21,411 bases of DNA from an uncultured Collinsella sp. (GCA_902494765.1 CABUUK010000041.1:1-21411); one strand, 5' to 3'. Positions 1-7,381 are shown, numbered from the stretch's first letter. A program made the numbers and translations. Notes: generated by a model not told the origin, from the sequence alone.

Positions 1-384
1 CGCCGCATTGCGTCGGGCGGCGAGCTCAGCCGCGTCATGCTTGCAAGCAAGGTTGTCCTCGGTAACGCGGACGGTGTCGATACGCTGGTGTTTGACGAGG
101 TCGATGCTGGTGTCGGTGGCTCCACGGCGCGTGCACTTGCGGGCGTGCTGGCAGATCTCGCCGCTACGCATCAGGTGATTGTCGTAACCCATTTGGCGCA
201 GGTCGCCGTCATGGCTGACAAGCTTTATGTCGTCAGCAAGGAACCGGGCGATGTTCCCCAAACGCATTTGGATGAGGTAACCGGCGAAGCGCGTACCGCC
301 GAGATCGCCCGCATGTTGAGCGGCGATCAGTCTGAGGCAAGCTTGGCCCACGCAAAGCAGATGCTCGAAGAAGCTCGAGGTTAG
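1..384 (+). CDS. recN: DNA repair protein RecN, C-terminal part (5' end outside window)
   Basis: RecN is an SMC-like ATPase that acts at DNA double-strand breaks in recombinational repair. The frame is open from base 1, so only the last 127 residues are present. Visible are the ABC/SMC signature SGGELSRVML just after the left edge, the Walker B segment LVFDEVDAGVGG, and the switch-region histidine in VIVVTHLAQVAVMAD. The C-terminus (MLSGDQSEASLAHAKQML) is typical of the end of RecN. It ends at a TAG and converges on the rpiR-type gene across a short palindrome. Identification rests on strong family motifs; nothing can be said about the coiled-coil or Walker A parts, which lie upstream. Confidence 0.93.
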   Translation, partial: RRIASGGELSRVMLASKVVLGNADGVDTLVFDEVDAGVGGSTARALAGVLADLAATHQVIVVTHLAQVAVMADKLYVVSKEPGDVPQTHLDEVTGEARTAEIARMLSGDQSEASLAHAKQMLEEARG

Positions 385-402
385 GTCGTATCAGTGGTGT
401 TG

Positions 403-435
403 GTGGGACAAAATAGACTGAAATTTTTGTCCCAC
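403..435. terminator. Probable bidirectional terminator between recN and the RpiR gene
   Basis: A perfect 11-bp inverted repeat (GTGGGACAAAA and TTTTGTCCCAC, 403-413 and 425-435) surrounds an 11-nt loop. It lies between two convergent stop codons (384 and 444). The A/T ends of the arms give a U-tract-like end in both directions, the usual form of a shared terminator between convergent genes. Confidence 0.6.
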
Positions 436-443
436 TACGCGTT

Positions 444-1301
444 TTACTCAACGACCTTATCCGGCTGGATGAGCTCCTCGTAGTAGCTGATATGCTCGCG
501 AGCATCTTCGATCTCGGGCAGCAGGAAGTTGTAGATGACTTCGATGATCATCGTGGCGCTGATCTTGGAGAACGCAAAGTCGCCCGTCGTCAGCAGCGCT
601 TCGTGGTTGACGGTATTAAACGTGTAGTCTGCCAGGCGCGCGAGCGGGGATTTGCTGTCGCTGCTGATGACGACTACGGTTGCGCCGCAGTCGCGAGCCG
701 CTTTTGCCATGCGATTCAGTCGGCGCGATTTGCCGGAGTTTGAGATGAGCACGATGACGTCACCCGGGCGCAACGTGAGCGCAAAGCCGATTGATGTCTC
801 GCTAATGGTGCTCGCCATGCAGCGCAGGCCCAGCTGCGAAAACTTAAACGTCGCATCGAGCGCGACCGCGTTCGTATTGCCCACAGCTGCAAACTCAATA
901 ACCCCTGCATGCTTAAAGGCATGCACAACAGCCGCCAGCGTATCGTGGTCGATCCCGTCGATGGTCGCATTAAGCTCGCTCACCTTGGCAGCCAGGATGT
1001 TCTTGAGGCTCTGCTCCATATTGTCGAGCGAGACCTCGTCGGTCAGGCCCTCGTTGCGCTGGCTTTCCAAATCCCTCGCCAACGAAAACTGAAAGCTGCG
1101 GAAGCTACCAAAGCCAAGCTTGCGGCAGAAGCGCGAAACGGTCGCCTCGGACGTGGCGGCGGCGCGCGAGAGCTGAGCGGCCGTGAGGCGTGGCGCCTCG
1201 GACTGGTGCTCCAATATATAGTCGACAATGCGCTGCTCGGACTCGCTGTATCCCTGATGGGTGCTAATGAGGGAAAGTGCGCTCTTGCTACTATCGGTCA
1301 T
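444..1301 (-). CDS. MurR/RpiR-family transcriptional regulator (HTH plus SIS domain)
   Basis: A 285-residue sugar-responsive regulator. The N-terminal helix-turn-helix (about residues 10-80) includes LSRAAATSEATVSRFCRKLG. The C-terminal SIS phosphosugar-binding domain (about 110-260) includes VIEFAAVGNTNAVALD and VIVLISNSGKSRR. I chose the ATG at 1301 because AGGAG lies 6 bases upstream of it. The longer in-frame start at 1349 would sit on a TATACT -10-like box at 1350-1355. The gene is divergent from fruA with about 270 bases between starts, so it probably controls fruA and itself; the likely effector is a phosphorylated sugar such as fructose 1-phosphate. The family is clear, but the target and effector are inferred from position. 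Fructose operons are more often controlled by DeoR- or LacI-type proteins. Confidence 0.88.
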   Translation of the reverse strand: MTDSSKSALSLISTHQGYSESEQRIVDYILEHQSEAPRLTAAQLSRAAATSEATVSRFCRKLGFGSFRSFQFSLARDLESQRNEGLTDEVSLDNMEQSLKNILAAKVSELNATIDGIDHDTLAAVVHAFKHAGVIEFAAVGNTNAVALDATFKFSQLGLRCMASTISETSIGFALTLRPGDVIVLISNSGKSRRLNRMAKAARDCGATVVVISSDSKSPLARLADYTFNTVNHEALLTTGDFAFSKISATMIIEVIYNFLLPEIEDAREHISYYEELIQPDKVVE

Positions 1302-1349
1302 GGATGGCTCCTGGTTGGCATGAAAATCTAGCTTGATTTGCAATGCCAT

Positions 1350-1355
1350 AGTATA
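1350..1355 (-). promoter_or_regulatory. Possible -10 box for the RpiR-family gene
   Basis: On the minus strand this reads TATACT, about 49 bases upstream of the chosen start at 1301. No convincing -35 hexamer is seen at 16-18 bases, so the promoter call is tentative. Its main use is to argue against translation starting at 1349. Confidence 0.3.
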
Positions 1356-1402
1356 CGGGCATTTTCAATTACAAGATACACCTTGCCGTTTCAAGTGTTG
1401 AT

Positions 1403-1460
1403 GGTAAACTTTCACTTACCGTTTAAGGTTATGAAAGAACCTTTCACCGGAGATTTTCAC
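1403..1460. promoter_or_regulatory. Candidate operator cluster in the RpiR gene/fruA divergent region
   Basis: A perfect 6-3-6 palindrome, TGAAAGAACCTTTCA, lies at 1432-1446. The hexamer TTTCAC occurs three times on the plus strand, at 1410, 1442 and 1455. An inverted repeat GGTAA/TTACC (1403-1407 and 1416-1420) encloses the first of these. Such symmetry between a divergent sugar regulator and its presumed target fits a binding site for the RpiR-family protein. The binding assignment is inference. Confidence 0.4.
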
Positions 1461-1468
1461 CTTAGCTC

Positions 1469-1497
1469 TTCTCACGCGGACGGTAGGTTGGTATCTT
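1469..1497 (+). promoter_or_regulatory. Possible fruA promoter
   Basis: TTCTCA (1469-1474) and TATCTT (1492-1497) lie 17 bases apart, each matching four of six sigma-70-type consensus bases. Transcription would begin near 1504, giving a leader of about 70 bases that includes two hairpins. This is the best candidate seen, but it is only a weak match. Confidence 0.3.
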
Positions 1498-1511
1498 TCA
1501 GTTGTGGAAAA

Positions 1512-1552
1512 ACGCGCATCGAAGCGCGTGTAGGGGAGCGCCCGCGGGCGCT
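1512..1552 (+). promoter_or_regulatory. Twin hairpins in the fruA leader
   Basis: ACGCGC/GCGCGT (1512-1517 and 1524-1529, 6-nt loop) is followed by the perfect 16-base palindrome AGCGCCCGCGGGCGCT (1537-1552). The second ends nine bases before the fruA ribosome-binding site at 1561-1569. No U-tract follows, so these are more likely to affect RNA stability, translation or protein binding than to terminate transcription. Confidence 0.35.
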
Positions 1553-1573
1553 GTACTCAAGAAGGAGGGACAC

Positions 1574-3577
1574 ATGGCTAAGTTTGACATCATCGCCGCG
1601 ACCGGTTGCCCGACCGGCATTGCGCACACCTTCATGGCGAAGGAGGCGCTGGAGAAGGCAGCTGCCGAGCGCGGTCTGACCATTAAGGTCGAGACACATG
1701 GCCAGGTCGGTGTCGAGAACGAGCTCACCAAGAGTGAGATCGCTGGTGCCAAGGCCGTCGTCGTCGCAGCCGACAAGGATGTCCAGGCTGAGCGTTTCGC
1801 CGGCAAGCCCATGGTTTCCGTTGGTGTTTCCAAGGCCCTGTCCGTTGAGGCCGCCGGTAAGCTGATTGACCGCGCGCTCGCCGCCAAGGGCGACAGCACG
1901 GTTGCAGCCGCTGCCGATGTCGAGGACGAGGTCGAGGAGAAGGAGTCCATCGGCCACATCATCTACAAGCACCTCATGAACGGCGTCAGCCACATGCTGG
2001 TCTTCGTCGTTGCCGGTGGTGTTCTGACCGCCGTTTCGTTCCTGTGGGGCATTACGTCCTTCGATTCGACGGCGTCTGACTACAACAGCTTTGCTGCGAT
2101 GCTCAAGATCATCGGCGGCATCGCCATGAACCTCATGGTTCCGGTGCTTTCCGCCTACATCGCCGAGTCCATCGGCAAGCGCCCGGCGCTCGTCCCCGGC
2201 TTTGTTGCCGGTATGATCGCCATCCAGGGCCTGCCTGTTAACGCCGAGACCGGCATGATCGACGCCGGTGGCGCCGGCGTGGGCTTCGGCTTCCTGGGCG
2301 GCATCGTCGGTGGCTTCCTCGCCGGCTATGTCATCCTGCTGCTCGAGAAGGTCTTTGCCGGTCTGCCCAAGAATCTGGACGGCCTCAAGGCTATCTTCCT
2401 GTACCCGCTGTTCTCGACCGCCATCGTCGGCCTGGTCATGCTCGGCATCTCCGGCCCCATGGCTGCCATCAACACCGCCATGATGGACTTCCTCAAGGGT
2501 CTGTCCGCTTCTGGCGCCGTTGTCCTGGGTCTTGCTATCGGCTGCATGTGCGCCTTTGACATGGGTGGCCCGGTCAACAAGGCTGCTTATGTCACCGGTA
2601 CCGCTATGCTCACCGAGGCTCTGGCCGCCGGTGTTGGCACCGATACCTACAACTTCGGCACCAACTTCATGGCTGCCGTCTCCGCCGCCTGCATCGTTCC
2701 GCCGTTGATCACCACCTTCGCCGTCGTTGTCGGCAAGAAGTACTTCAGCCAGGAGGATCACGACGCCGGTGTCGTCAACCTCATCCTTGGTTGCACCCAC
2801 ATCACCGAGGGCGCCATTCCGTTCATGACCAAGAACATCTGGCCCGTGATGCCCATCATGATGCTCGGTTCCTCTATCGCTTCGATCCTGACCATTATGT
2901 TCAACGTTCACGATCCGGCGCCTCACGGTGGCTTCCTGGTCCTGCCCGTTGTCGAGAACGGTCCGCTGTGGGTCCTCGCGATCCTCATCGGCGCTGTGGT
3001 CGGTGGCATCCTGTTCGTGGCCTTCAAGAAGTACGACTTCGAGAAGAATCAGAAGGCCGCTCCTGCAGCCAAGCCGGTTGAGGCTCCCAAGGCCGCTGCC
3101 GTCGAGGCCCCCAAGGCCGAGGCTGCCGACTTCGTGAAGGTCGAGAATGTCTTTGTCGCCGAGGACTTCGCTTCTCGTGACGAGGCTCTGAGCTTCGTTT
3201 CCAACCAGGCCGTCAAGGCAGGTATCGCCAGCGACGCCGACGCCGTGATGAACGCCTTCCTGGCCCGCGAGGCCGAGGGCACCACGGGCATGATGGAGGG
3301 CTTCGCCATCCCGCATGCCAAGTCCGACGCCATTACCGAGGCTGCCGTCATCGTCGTCAAGGACGAGTCCGGCGTGACCGGTTGGGACACCATGGACGGC
3401 GCTCCTGTCAACGTGGCCATCGCCCTGCTCATCCCGGGTGCACAGGCCGGCACCACGCACCTCAAGATCCTGTCCAAGGTCGCCGAGGCACTCATGGACG
3501 AGGACTTCCGTGCCACCGTCAAGGGTTCCACCGACGCCGCCGAGATCGCCAAGACGATCAACGCCCGCCTGGTCTAA
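1574..3577 (+). CDS. fruA: PTS fructose-specific permease EIIBCA
   Basis: A 667-residue membrane permease that imports fructose and phosphorylates it to fructose 1-phosphate using phosphate passed from HPr. EIIB comes first, with the phospho-accepting Cys12 in DIIAATGCPTGIAHTF. The multi-spanning EIIC lies at about residues 125-480, beginning near GHIIYKHLMNGVSHML and including the conserved FDMGGPVNKAAY. A linker rich in Ala, Pro, Lys and Glu (about 493-518) precedes a C-terminal EIIA whose active histidine is His581 in GFAIPHAKS. The ATG at 1574 has GGAGGG seven bases upstream; the in-frame start at 1502 gives an unrelated tail and is rejected. The B-C-A order makes the protein self-contained, needing only EI and HPr, which are encoded just downstream. 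A terminator ends the transcript. Confidence 0.95.
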   Translation: MAKFDIIAATGCPTGIAHTFMAKEALEKAAAERGLTIKVETHGQVGVENELTKSEIAGAKAVVVAADKDVQAERFAGKPMVSVGVSKALSVEAAGKLIDRALAAKGDSTVAAAADVEDEVEEKESIGHIIYKHLMNGVSHMLVFVVAGGVLTAVSFLWGITSFDSTASDYNSFAAMLKIIGGIAMNLMVPVLSAYIAESIGKRPALVPGFVAGMIAIQGLPVNAETGMIDAGGAGVGFGFLGGIVGGFLAGYVILLLEKVFAGLPKNLDGLKAIFLYPLFSTAIVGLVMLGISGPMAAINTAMMDFLKGLSASGAVVLGLAIGCMCAFDMGGPVNKAAYVTGTAMLTEALAAGVGTDTYNFGTNFMAAVSAACIVPPLITTFAVVVGKKYFSQEDHDAGVVNLILGCTHITEGAIPFMTKNIWPVMPIMMLGSSIASILTIMFNVHDPAPHGGFLVLPVVENGPLWVLAILIGAVVGGILFVAFKKYDFEKNQKAAPAAKPVEAPKAAAVEAPKAEAADFVKVENVFVAEDFASRDEALSFVSNQAVKAGIASDADAVMNAFLAREAEGTTGMMEGFAIPHAKSDAITEAAVIVVKDESGVTGWDTMDGAPVNVAIALLIPGAQAGTTHLKILSKVAEALMDEDFRATVKGSTDAAEIAKTINARLV

Positions 3578-3613
3578 TTCCACGGTACGCGAATAACATC
3601 GCCCACTGTATAT

Positions 3614-3648
3614 AAGGCGGAGTCCCTCTCCAGGGCCTCCGCCTTTTT
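3614..3648 (+). terminator. Rho-independent terminator of fruA
   Basis: AAGGCGGAG (3614-3622) pairs with CTCCGCCTT (3637-3645). An inner CCCT/AGGG stem continues the helix, and a run of T (3644-3648) follows. It lies 36 bases after the fruA stop codon. Confidence 0.85.
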
Positions 3649-3659
3649 CTATCCCTCCC

Positions 3660-3732
3660 ATAAGTTGCGGTGAAATAGGGACTGTTTAAACGATTCAACC
3701 CCAAATTCAATCCCTATTTCACCGCAACTTAT
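3660..3732. repeat. Perfect 22-bp inverted repeat with 29-nt spacer
   Basis: The 22 bases at 3660-3681 (containing GTTGCGGTGAAATAGGGA) are the exact reverse complement of 3711-3732. The spacer holds GTTTAAAC. It directly follows the fruA terminator, so it is not needed to end that transcript. It encodes no convincing protein and resembles a dispersed intergenic palindromic repeat or miniature element. No second copy is seen in this window. Confidence 0.8.
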
Positions 3733-3838
3733 AAAAGGGCATAGAGGGGGCTGCCTATCGAGTCTTTGTCGCGAACAGTTCATCAGCCAGAATTCTTTTC
3801 AGCCGATATTACTCTGGATCGACCGAGTTTCCGCAGCT

Positions 3839-3984
3839 TGCTCGCCCACAGAGGGCCGGGCGCGGCCTGTGAGATTTATCGCGAGTTCCGCACGAGCCGA
3901 AGAGCACTTAATGTGCTCTTCGTGCGAGCAGGACTGTAGAGCAGGAAATCTCACAGGCCGCGCCCGGCCCTCTGTGGGCGAGCA
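3839..3984. repeat. Nested palindrome with 39-bp perfect arms
   Basis: Bases 3839-3877 are the exact reverse complement of 3946-3984; the arms are GC-rich (GAGGGCCGGGCGCGG within). The 68-nt centre contains its own hairpin, CGAAGAGCAC with GTGCTCTTCG (3898-3907 and 3913-3922, 5-nt loop). Such arms could form a DNA cruciform or a very stable RNA hairpin in the gap upstream of ptsH. Short ORFs here on both strands are products of the symmetry. The rest of the 3578-4125 gap has no gene that I can support. Confidence 0.9.
3884..3937. repeat. Hairpin repeat element, copy 1 (intergenic)
   Basis: This copy begins AGTTCCGCACGAGCCGAA and ends TTCGTGCGAGC then AGGACTGT. Both flanks recur at 13753-13807, inside the ABC ATPase gene. 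The 17 bases between the conserved parts differ from the other copy but still form a hairpin. This copy lies at the centre of the large palindrome. Confidence 0.75.
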
Positions 3985-4075
3985 GGCGGACGACAAACAC
4001 ATCTGTCCAATAATTCGTCTGAAACATAATGAAAAACCGTTTGATGTGAGTTAATATAAACAACGTCGTGAATCT

Positions 4076-4103
4076 GACTCCTGCCACATGCATGACAGGG
4101 GTT
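4076..4103 (+). promoter_or_regulatory. Imperfect stem-loop in the ptsH leader
   Basis: Bases 4076-4086 and 4093-4103 form an 11-bp imperfect stem (one C-A mismatch, two G-T pairs) with a 6-nt loop, about 22 bases before the ptsH start. An AT-rich stretch upstream (4051-4060, TTAATATAAA) may supply the -10 region, but no good -35 was found. Confidence 0.25.
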
Positions 4104-4125
4104 AAACACAAAAAAGGAGTCAACT

Positions 4126-4389
4126 ATGGTTTCTGAGAAGGCTACCCTCGTTAATCCTCAGGGTCTGCACATGCGTCCGGCTGGTCTGTTCGCCTCCACC
4201 ATGGGCAAGTACGCCTGTGACGTGACGGTCGTCACCCCCGAGAAGGAGGTCAACGGCAAGTCCCCGATGGCACTCATGGCTGCTGGTATCCCCTGCGGTA
4301 CCGAGGTCGAGGTCAAGTGCGACGGCGCTGACGAGGCCGAGGCTCTGGCTGCTGCCATCGAGCTCATCAAGAGCGGTCTTGGCGAGTAG
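4126..4389 (+). CDS. ptsH: Phosphocarrier protein HPr
   Basis: An 87-residue cytoplasmic PTS protein that takes phosphate from enzyme I and passes it to EIIA domains. The active histidine is His15 in NPQGLHMRPAG. Ser46 in NGKSPMALM stands at the usual regulatory phosphorylation site of Gram-positive HPr. Whether an HPr kinase exists here cannot be seen, and the residues around Ser46 differ from the common GKSIMGVM. The length matches the family. The ATG has AAAGGAG seven bases upstream. It lies between fruA and ptsI on the same strand, and a hairpin before ptsI may let more HPr than enzyme I be made. Confidence 0.97.
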   Translation: MVSEKATLVNPQGLHMRPAGLFASTMGKYACDVTVVTPEKEVNGKSPMALMAAGIPCGTEVEVKCDGADEAEALAAAIELIKSGLGE

Positions 4390-4434
4390 AACTCAAACGG
4401 GTCGCATGTTGAACAACTAAGTTCATATTTGGGG

Positions 4435-4470
4435 GCGCAGTGACCTGTTGTAAGGTAGCTGCGCTCTTTT
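4435..4470 (+). terminator. Partial terminator or attenuator between ptsH and ptsI
   Basis: GCGCAG (4435-4440) pairs with CTGCGC (4459-4464), with an inner ACCT/AGGT stem (4443-4446 and 4453-4456), and is followed by TCTTTTGT. The stem has an internal 2x2 mismatch and the T run is broken, so some read-through into ptsI is expected. Confidence 0.55.
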
Positions 4471-4516
4471 GTCATGGATATGGCAAAACGCTTTATCACA
4501 TGACACGGAGAGAGGA

Positions 4517-6226
4517 ATGGGAATGTATCAGGGAGTCAACGCTTCCGAGGGCATCGGTATCGGCACCGTCATGGTCGCCGTCGATCCCGACTTGACGTTT
4601 GAGCCGCACGAGGTTGCTGATTCGGCAGCAGAGAAGGAGCGCTATCAGTCCGCTCTTTCGGTCTTCTGCGAGAAGACCCAGGCTCAGGCCGACCACATGA
4701 AGGAGACGGTGGGCGAGGCCGAGGCCGAGATCATGAGCGGACACATTGTCCTGGCTCAGGACCCGGGCATGACCGACGCCATCAACGCCGCCATTGACGG
4801 CGGTACCTGCGCCGAGCAGGCGCTCATGGACACCTCGACCATGTTCGAGAACATGTTCCTGTCCATGGACGACGAGATGTTCCGTCTGCGCGCGGCCGAC
4901 ATCGCCGACATCCGCACCGGTATTCTGGCCGAGCTGCTGGGCAAAGAGGTCGTCGACCTCTCCGTCCTGCCCGAGAATACTGTCGTTGTCGTGCACGACC
5001 TCACGCCGTCCATGACCGCCACGATCGATAAGGCCCACGTTGCCGGTATCGTCACCGAGACCGGTGGCCGCACGTCGCACTCCGCGATTATTGCGCGCGC
5101 CCTCGAGATCCCGGCTGTCCTTTCGGTTTCCAATAGCTGCACCGCGCTGCGCAACGGTATGACCGTTGTCGTCGACGGTGGCAAGGGTATCGTTGAGGCC
5201 GATCCCGACGAGGAGACGCTCGCCGCCTACACCGCCAAGGCCGAGGCCTTCGCTGCCGAGAAGGCAGCCCTCGAGGCCTTCCGTGGCAAGCCGTCCGTGA
5301 CTGCCGATGGCATCAAGAAGATCATCGCCTGCAACATCGGTAATCCCGATGACGTGCCCAACGCGCTCGATCACGACGCCGAGGCCATCGGTCTGTTCCG
5401 CTCCGAGTTCCTGTTCATGGACTCTGCTGAGCTTCCTTCCGAGGAGGAGCAGTTCAACGCCTACCGTAAGGTCGCCAGCGCGCTCAAGGGTGCTCCGGTC
5501 ATCATCCGCACGCTCGATGTGGGTGGCGACAAGGAGATTCCGTATCTGCATATGGTCAAGGAAGACAACCCCTTCATGGGCTTCCGCGCCGTGCGTTACT
5601 GTCTGGCTAATCCCGACCAGTACAAGGTCCAGCTCCGCGCTCTGCTGCGCGCTAGCGCCTTCGGTGACGTCAAGATCATGATCCCGCTCGTCACCTGCGT
5701 CGAGGAGGTCTTGGCTGTCAAGGAGCTCGTCGAGCAGTGCAAGGCCGAGCTGACCGAAGAGGGTCGCAAGTTCAACGAGAACATCGAGGTCGGCATCATG
5801 GTCGAGACGCCCGCCGCTTCGCTGCTCGCAGACCGTCTGGCCGAGGTCGCCGACTTCTTCTCCATCGGCACCAACGACCTGATCGGCTACACCATGTGCG
5901 CCGACCGTGGTAACGACACCATCTCCAACCTGTACCAGGTTTACTATCCCGCCGTGCTCCGCTCGCTCAAGAACATCATCGAGAGCGGCGTGAAGGCCGG
6001 CATCATGGTCGGTATGTGCGGCGAGGCCGCTGCCGATCCGCTGCTCGAGCCGCTGCTGATCAGCTGGGGCCTGGAGGAGTTCTCGATGAGCGCTCCGTCG
6101 ATCCTGCGCGCCCGCAAGACCATCAGCCAGTGGACCAAGGCCGAGTGCGACGAGCTCGCCGAGAAGGCACTCGCCTGCAACACCGCCGCCGAGGTCAAGG
6201 CACTGCTCGAGTCCGCAGCTCGCTAA
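4517..6226 (+). CDS. ptsI: PTS enzyme I (PEP-protein phosphotransferase)
   Basis: A cytoplasmic enzyme of 569 residues that takes phosphate from PEP and hands it to HPr, the first step for all PTS sugars. The N-terminal HPr-binding and phosphohistidine domain starts with YQGVNASEGIGIG. The active His188 lies in ETGGRTSHSAIIAR, close to His189 of the E. coli enzyme. The PEP-binding barrel includes RTLDVGGDKEIPYL, the family signature DFFSIGTNDLIGYTMCADR and the Cys motif VGMCGEAAADP. Two starts are possible: ATG 4517 (GGAG six bases upstream) and ATG 4523 (GAGG seven bases upstream). I prefer 4517, but this is not decisive. It follows ptsH and is followed by a hairpin and fruK. Confidence 0.96.
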   Translation: MGMYQGVNASEGIGIGTVMVAVDPDLTFEPHEVADSAAEKERYQSALSVFCEKTQAQADHMKETVGEAEAEIMSGHIVLAQDPGMTDAINAAIDGGTCAEQALMDTSTMFENMFLSMDDEMFRLRAADIADIRTGILAELLGKEVVDLSVLPENTVVVVHDLTPSMTATIDKAHVAGIVTETGGRTSHSAIIARALEIPAVLSVSNSCTALRNGMTVVVDGGKGIVEADPDEETLAAYTAKAEAFAAEKAALEAFRGKPSVTADGIKKIIACNIGNPDDVPNALDHDAEAIGLFRSEFLFMDSAELPSEEEQFNAYRKVASALKGAPVIIRTLDVGGDKEIPYLHMVKEDNPFMGFRAVRYCLANPDQYKVQLRALLRASAFGDVKIMIPLVTCVEEVLAVKELVEQCKAELTEEGRKFNENIEVGIMVETPAASLLADRLAEVADFFSIGTNDLIGYTMCADRGNDTISNLYQVYYPAVLRSLKNIIESGVKAGIMVGMCGEAAADPLLEPLLISWGLEEFSMSAPSILRARKTISQWTKAECDELAEKALACNTAAEVKALLESAAR

Positions 6227-6243
6227 TTTGGTATCAGAGGTAA

Positions 6244-6273
6244 CCGCGTGGTTGGAATGGGCCGGCCACGCGG
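6244..6273 (+). promoter_or_regulatory. Hairpin between ptsI and the first fruK
   Basis: CCGCGTGG (6244-6251) pairs perfectly with CCACGCGG (6266-6273) across a 14-nt loop. No T run follows, so it is probably not a terminator. It could stabilise or separate mRNA segments of a shared ptsI-fruK transcript. Confidence 0.4.
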
Positions 6274-6300
6274 CCCTCACATATACAGGGGGTACTGTAA

Positions 6301-7233
6301 ATGTTCTACACGCTAACCGCTAACCCGGCTGTCGACATGACGGTTTCGAGCTCTCCGCTCGAGCCCGACGAGAACGTTCGCACCGGCTCGGCCAGCTACA
6401 CGGCTAACGGCAAGGGCCTCGACGTGTCCTTCGCCTTTAAGAAGATGGGCGTCGACACCGTCGCGCTCGGCTTCTTCGCCGGCTTCACGGGCAAGTTCAT
6501 CGTCGAGGAGGTCATGAACCTGGGTTGCCTCTGCCGACCGGTCTGGACCGACGGTATCACGCGCATCAACACCTACGTCAACGATGGCCAGCACGAGTAC
6601 GGCATCCTGAACCCGGGTGCTCCGATCACGCCGCAGCACCAGGAGGAGCTCTACAACATCCTGGACACCGCGGGCGATCTCGAGTGCCTGATCGTCTCCG
6701 GCTCCGTGCCTCCCAAAGCTACGCCTGACTTCCTGGCTAAGGTCATGGAGCACGCTCAGGCTCGTGGCGCCGACGTCGTCCTGGACCTGTCCTCCGACAA
6801 GCTCAAGGAGCTCGCTCACAAGAAGCCGCTGCTCATCAAGCCGAACCATCACGAGATGAAGGCCATCTTCGGCGTGCCGGTCGACACCGACGACGAGGTT
6901 CGCGTTGCCATGAAGATGGCTCACGACGCCGGCGTTCAGAACGTGCTGCTCACCCGTGGTAGCCGCGGCGACGCTTACTTCTCCAACGGCGAGGACATCT
7001 GGTACGCCAAGCGTGAGTTCAACATCAAGCTGGTTTCTTCCGTCTGCGCCGGCGACTGCACCCTCGCTGCGTTCCTGCACAAGTGGTACAGGGATCGCGA
7101 CAACGTCGAGGAGGCCATGAAGCTCGCTATGGCCACCGGCGCCAACGTTGCCGAGTCCGTCGGCATCGGCGACTTCGGTCACGTCGACGAGTACAGCAAG
7201 CGCGTTGCCGTCCGCAAGCTCGATCGTCAGTAA
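6301..7233 (+). CDS. fruK: 1-phosphofructokinase, PfkB family (first of two)
   Basis: A 310-residue cytoplasmic sugar kinase, probably converting fructose 1-phosphate to fructose 1,6-bisphosphate with ATP. The start MFYTLTANPAVDMTV matches the FruK/LacC branch of the PfkB family. Also visible are NGKGLDVSFAFKKMG, the substrate loop VWTDGITRIN, ISGSVPP-type VSGSVPP, LIKPNHHEM, and the catalytic VCAGDCTLAAFL with Asp in AGD. The residue after AGD is Cys, where Ser or Thr is usual. The ATG has AGGGGG eight bases upstream. It lies 74 bases after ptsI and ends at a strong terminator. Neighbouring fruA supports fructose 1-phosphate as substrate; tagatose 6-phosphate is the main alternative. A paralogue of equal length follows. 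Confidence 0.88.
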   Translation: MFYTLTANPAVDMTVSSSPLEPDENVRTGSASYTANGKGLDVSFAFKKMGVDTVALGFFAGFTGKFIVEEVMNLGCLCRPVWTDGITRINTYVNDGQHEYGILNPGAPITPQHQEELYNILDTAGDLECLIVSGSVPPKATPDFLAKVMEHAQARGADVVLDLSSDKLKELAHKKPLLIKPNHHEMKAIFGVPVDTDDEVRVAMKMAHDAGVQNVLLTRGSRGDAYFSNGEDIWYAKREFNIKLVSSVCAGDCTLAAFLHKWYRDRDNVEEAMKLAMATGANVAESVGIGDFGHVDEYSKRVAVRKLDRQ

Positions 7234-7261
7234 TCGAAACGCGACATATTCGTGCGCATGC

Positions 7262-7292
7262 GGCGCCCCGGTTTCGGCCGGGGCGCCTTTTT
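7262..7292 (+). terminator. Rho-independent terminator of the ptsI-fruK transcript
   Basis: GGCGCCCCGG (7262-7271) and CCGGGGCGCC (7278-7287) form a perfect 10-bp stem with a 6-nt loop, followed by TTTTT (7288-7292). It separates the two fruK-like genes into different transcripts. Confidence 0.93.
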
Positions 7293-7381
7293 GTTCCGCC
7301 AAGGGGGAGAGGTTTCCCGCCGTACTTCATCGCTTCCACACCGTTCACCGAGTTGTCCTAGCCTTTTACCGATGGGTGGAA

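Noticed and set aside
1472..3661. Long open frame (729 codons) on the minus strand opposite fruA
   Set aside because: It reads as a low-complexity Gly, Asp and His-rich shadow of a strongly biased gene, has no family motif, and would run through the fruA terminator and active-site codons.
3799..4123. Short open frames on both strands across the large palindrome
   Set aside because: They mirror each other because of the inverted repeat and have no ribosome-binding sites or homology.
4496..6280. Long minus-strand frame (594 codons) opposite ptsI
   Set aside because: Composition-driven shadow; the plus strand encodes a full enzyme I with all motifs.
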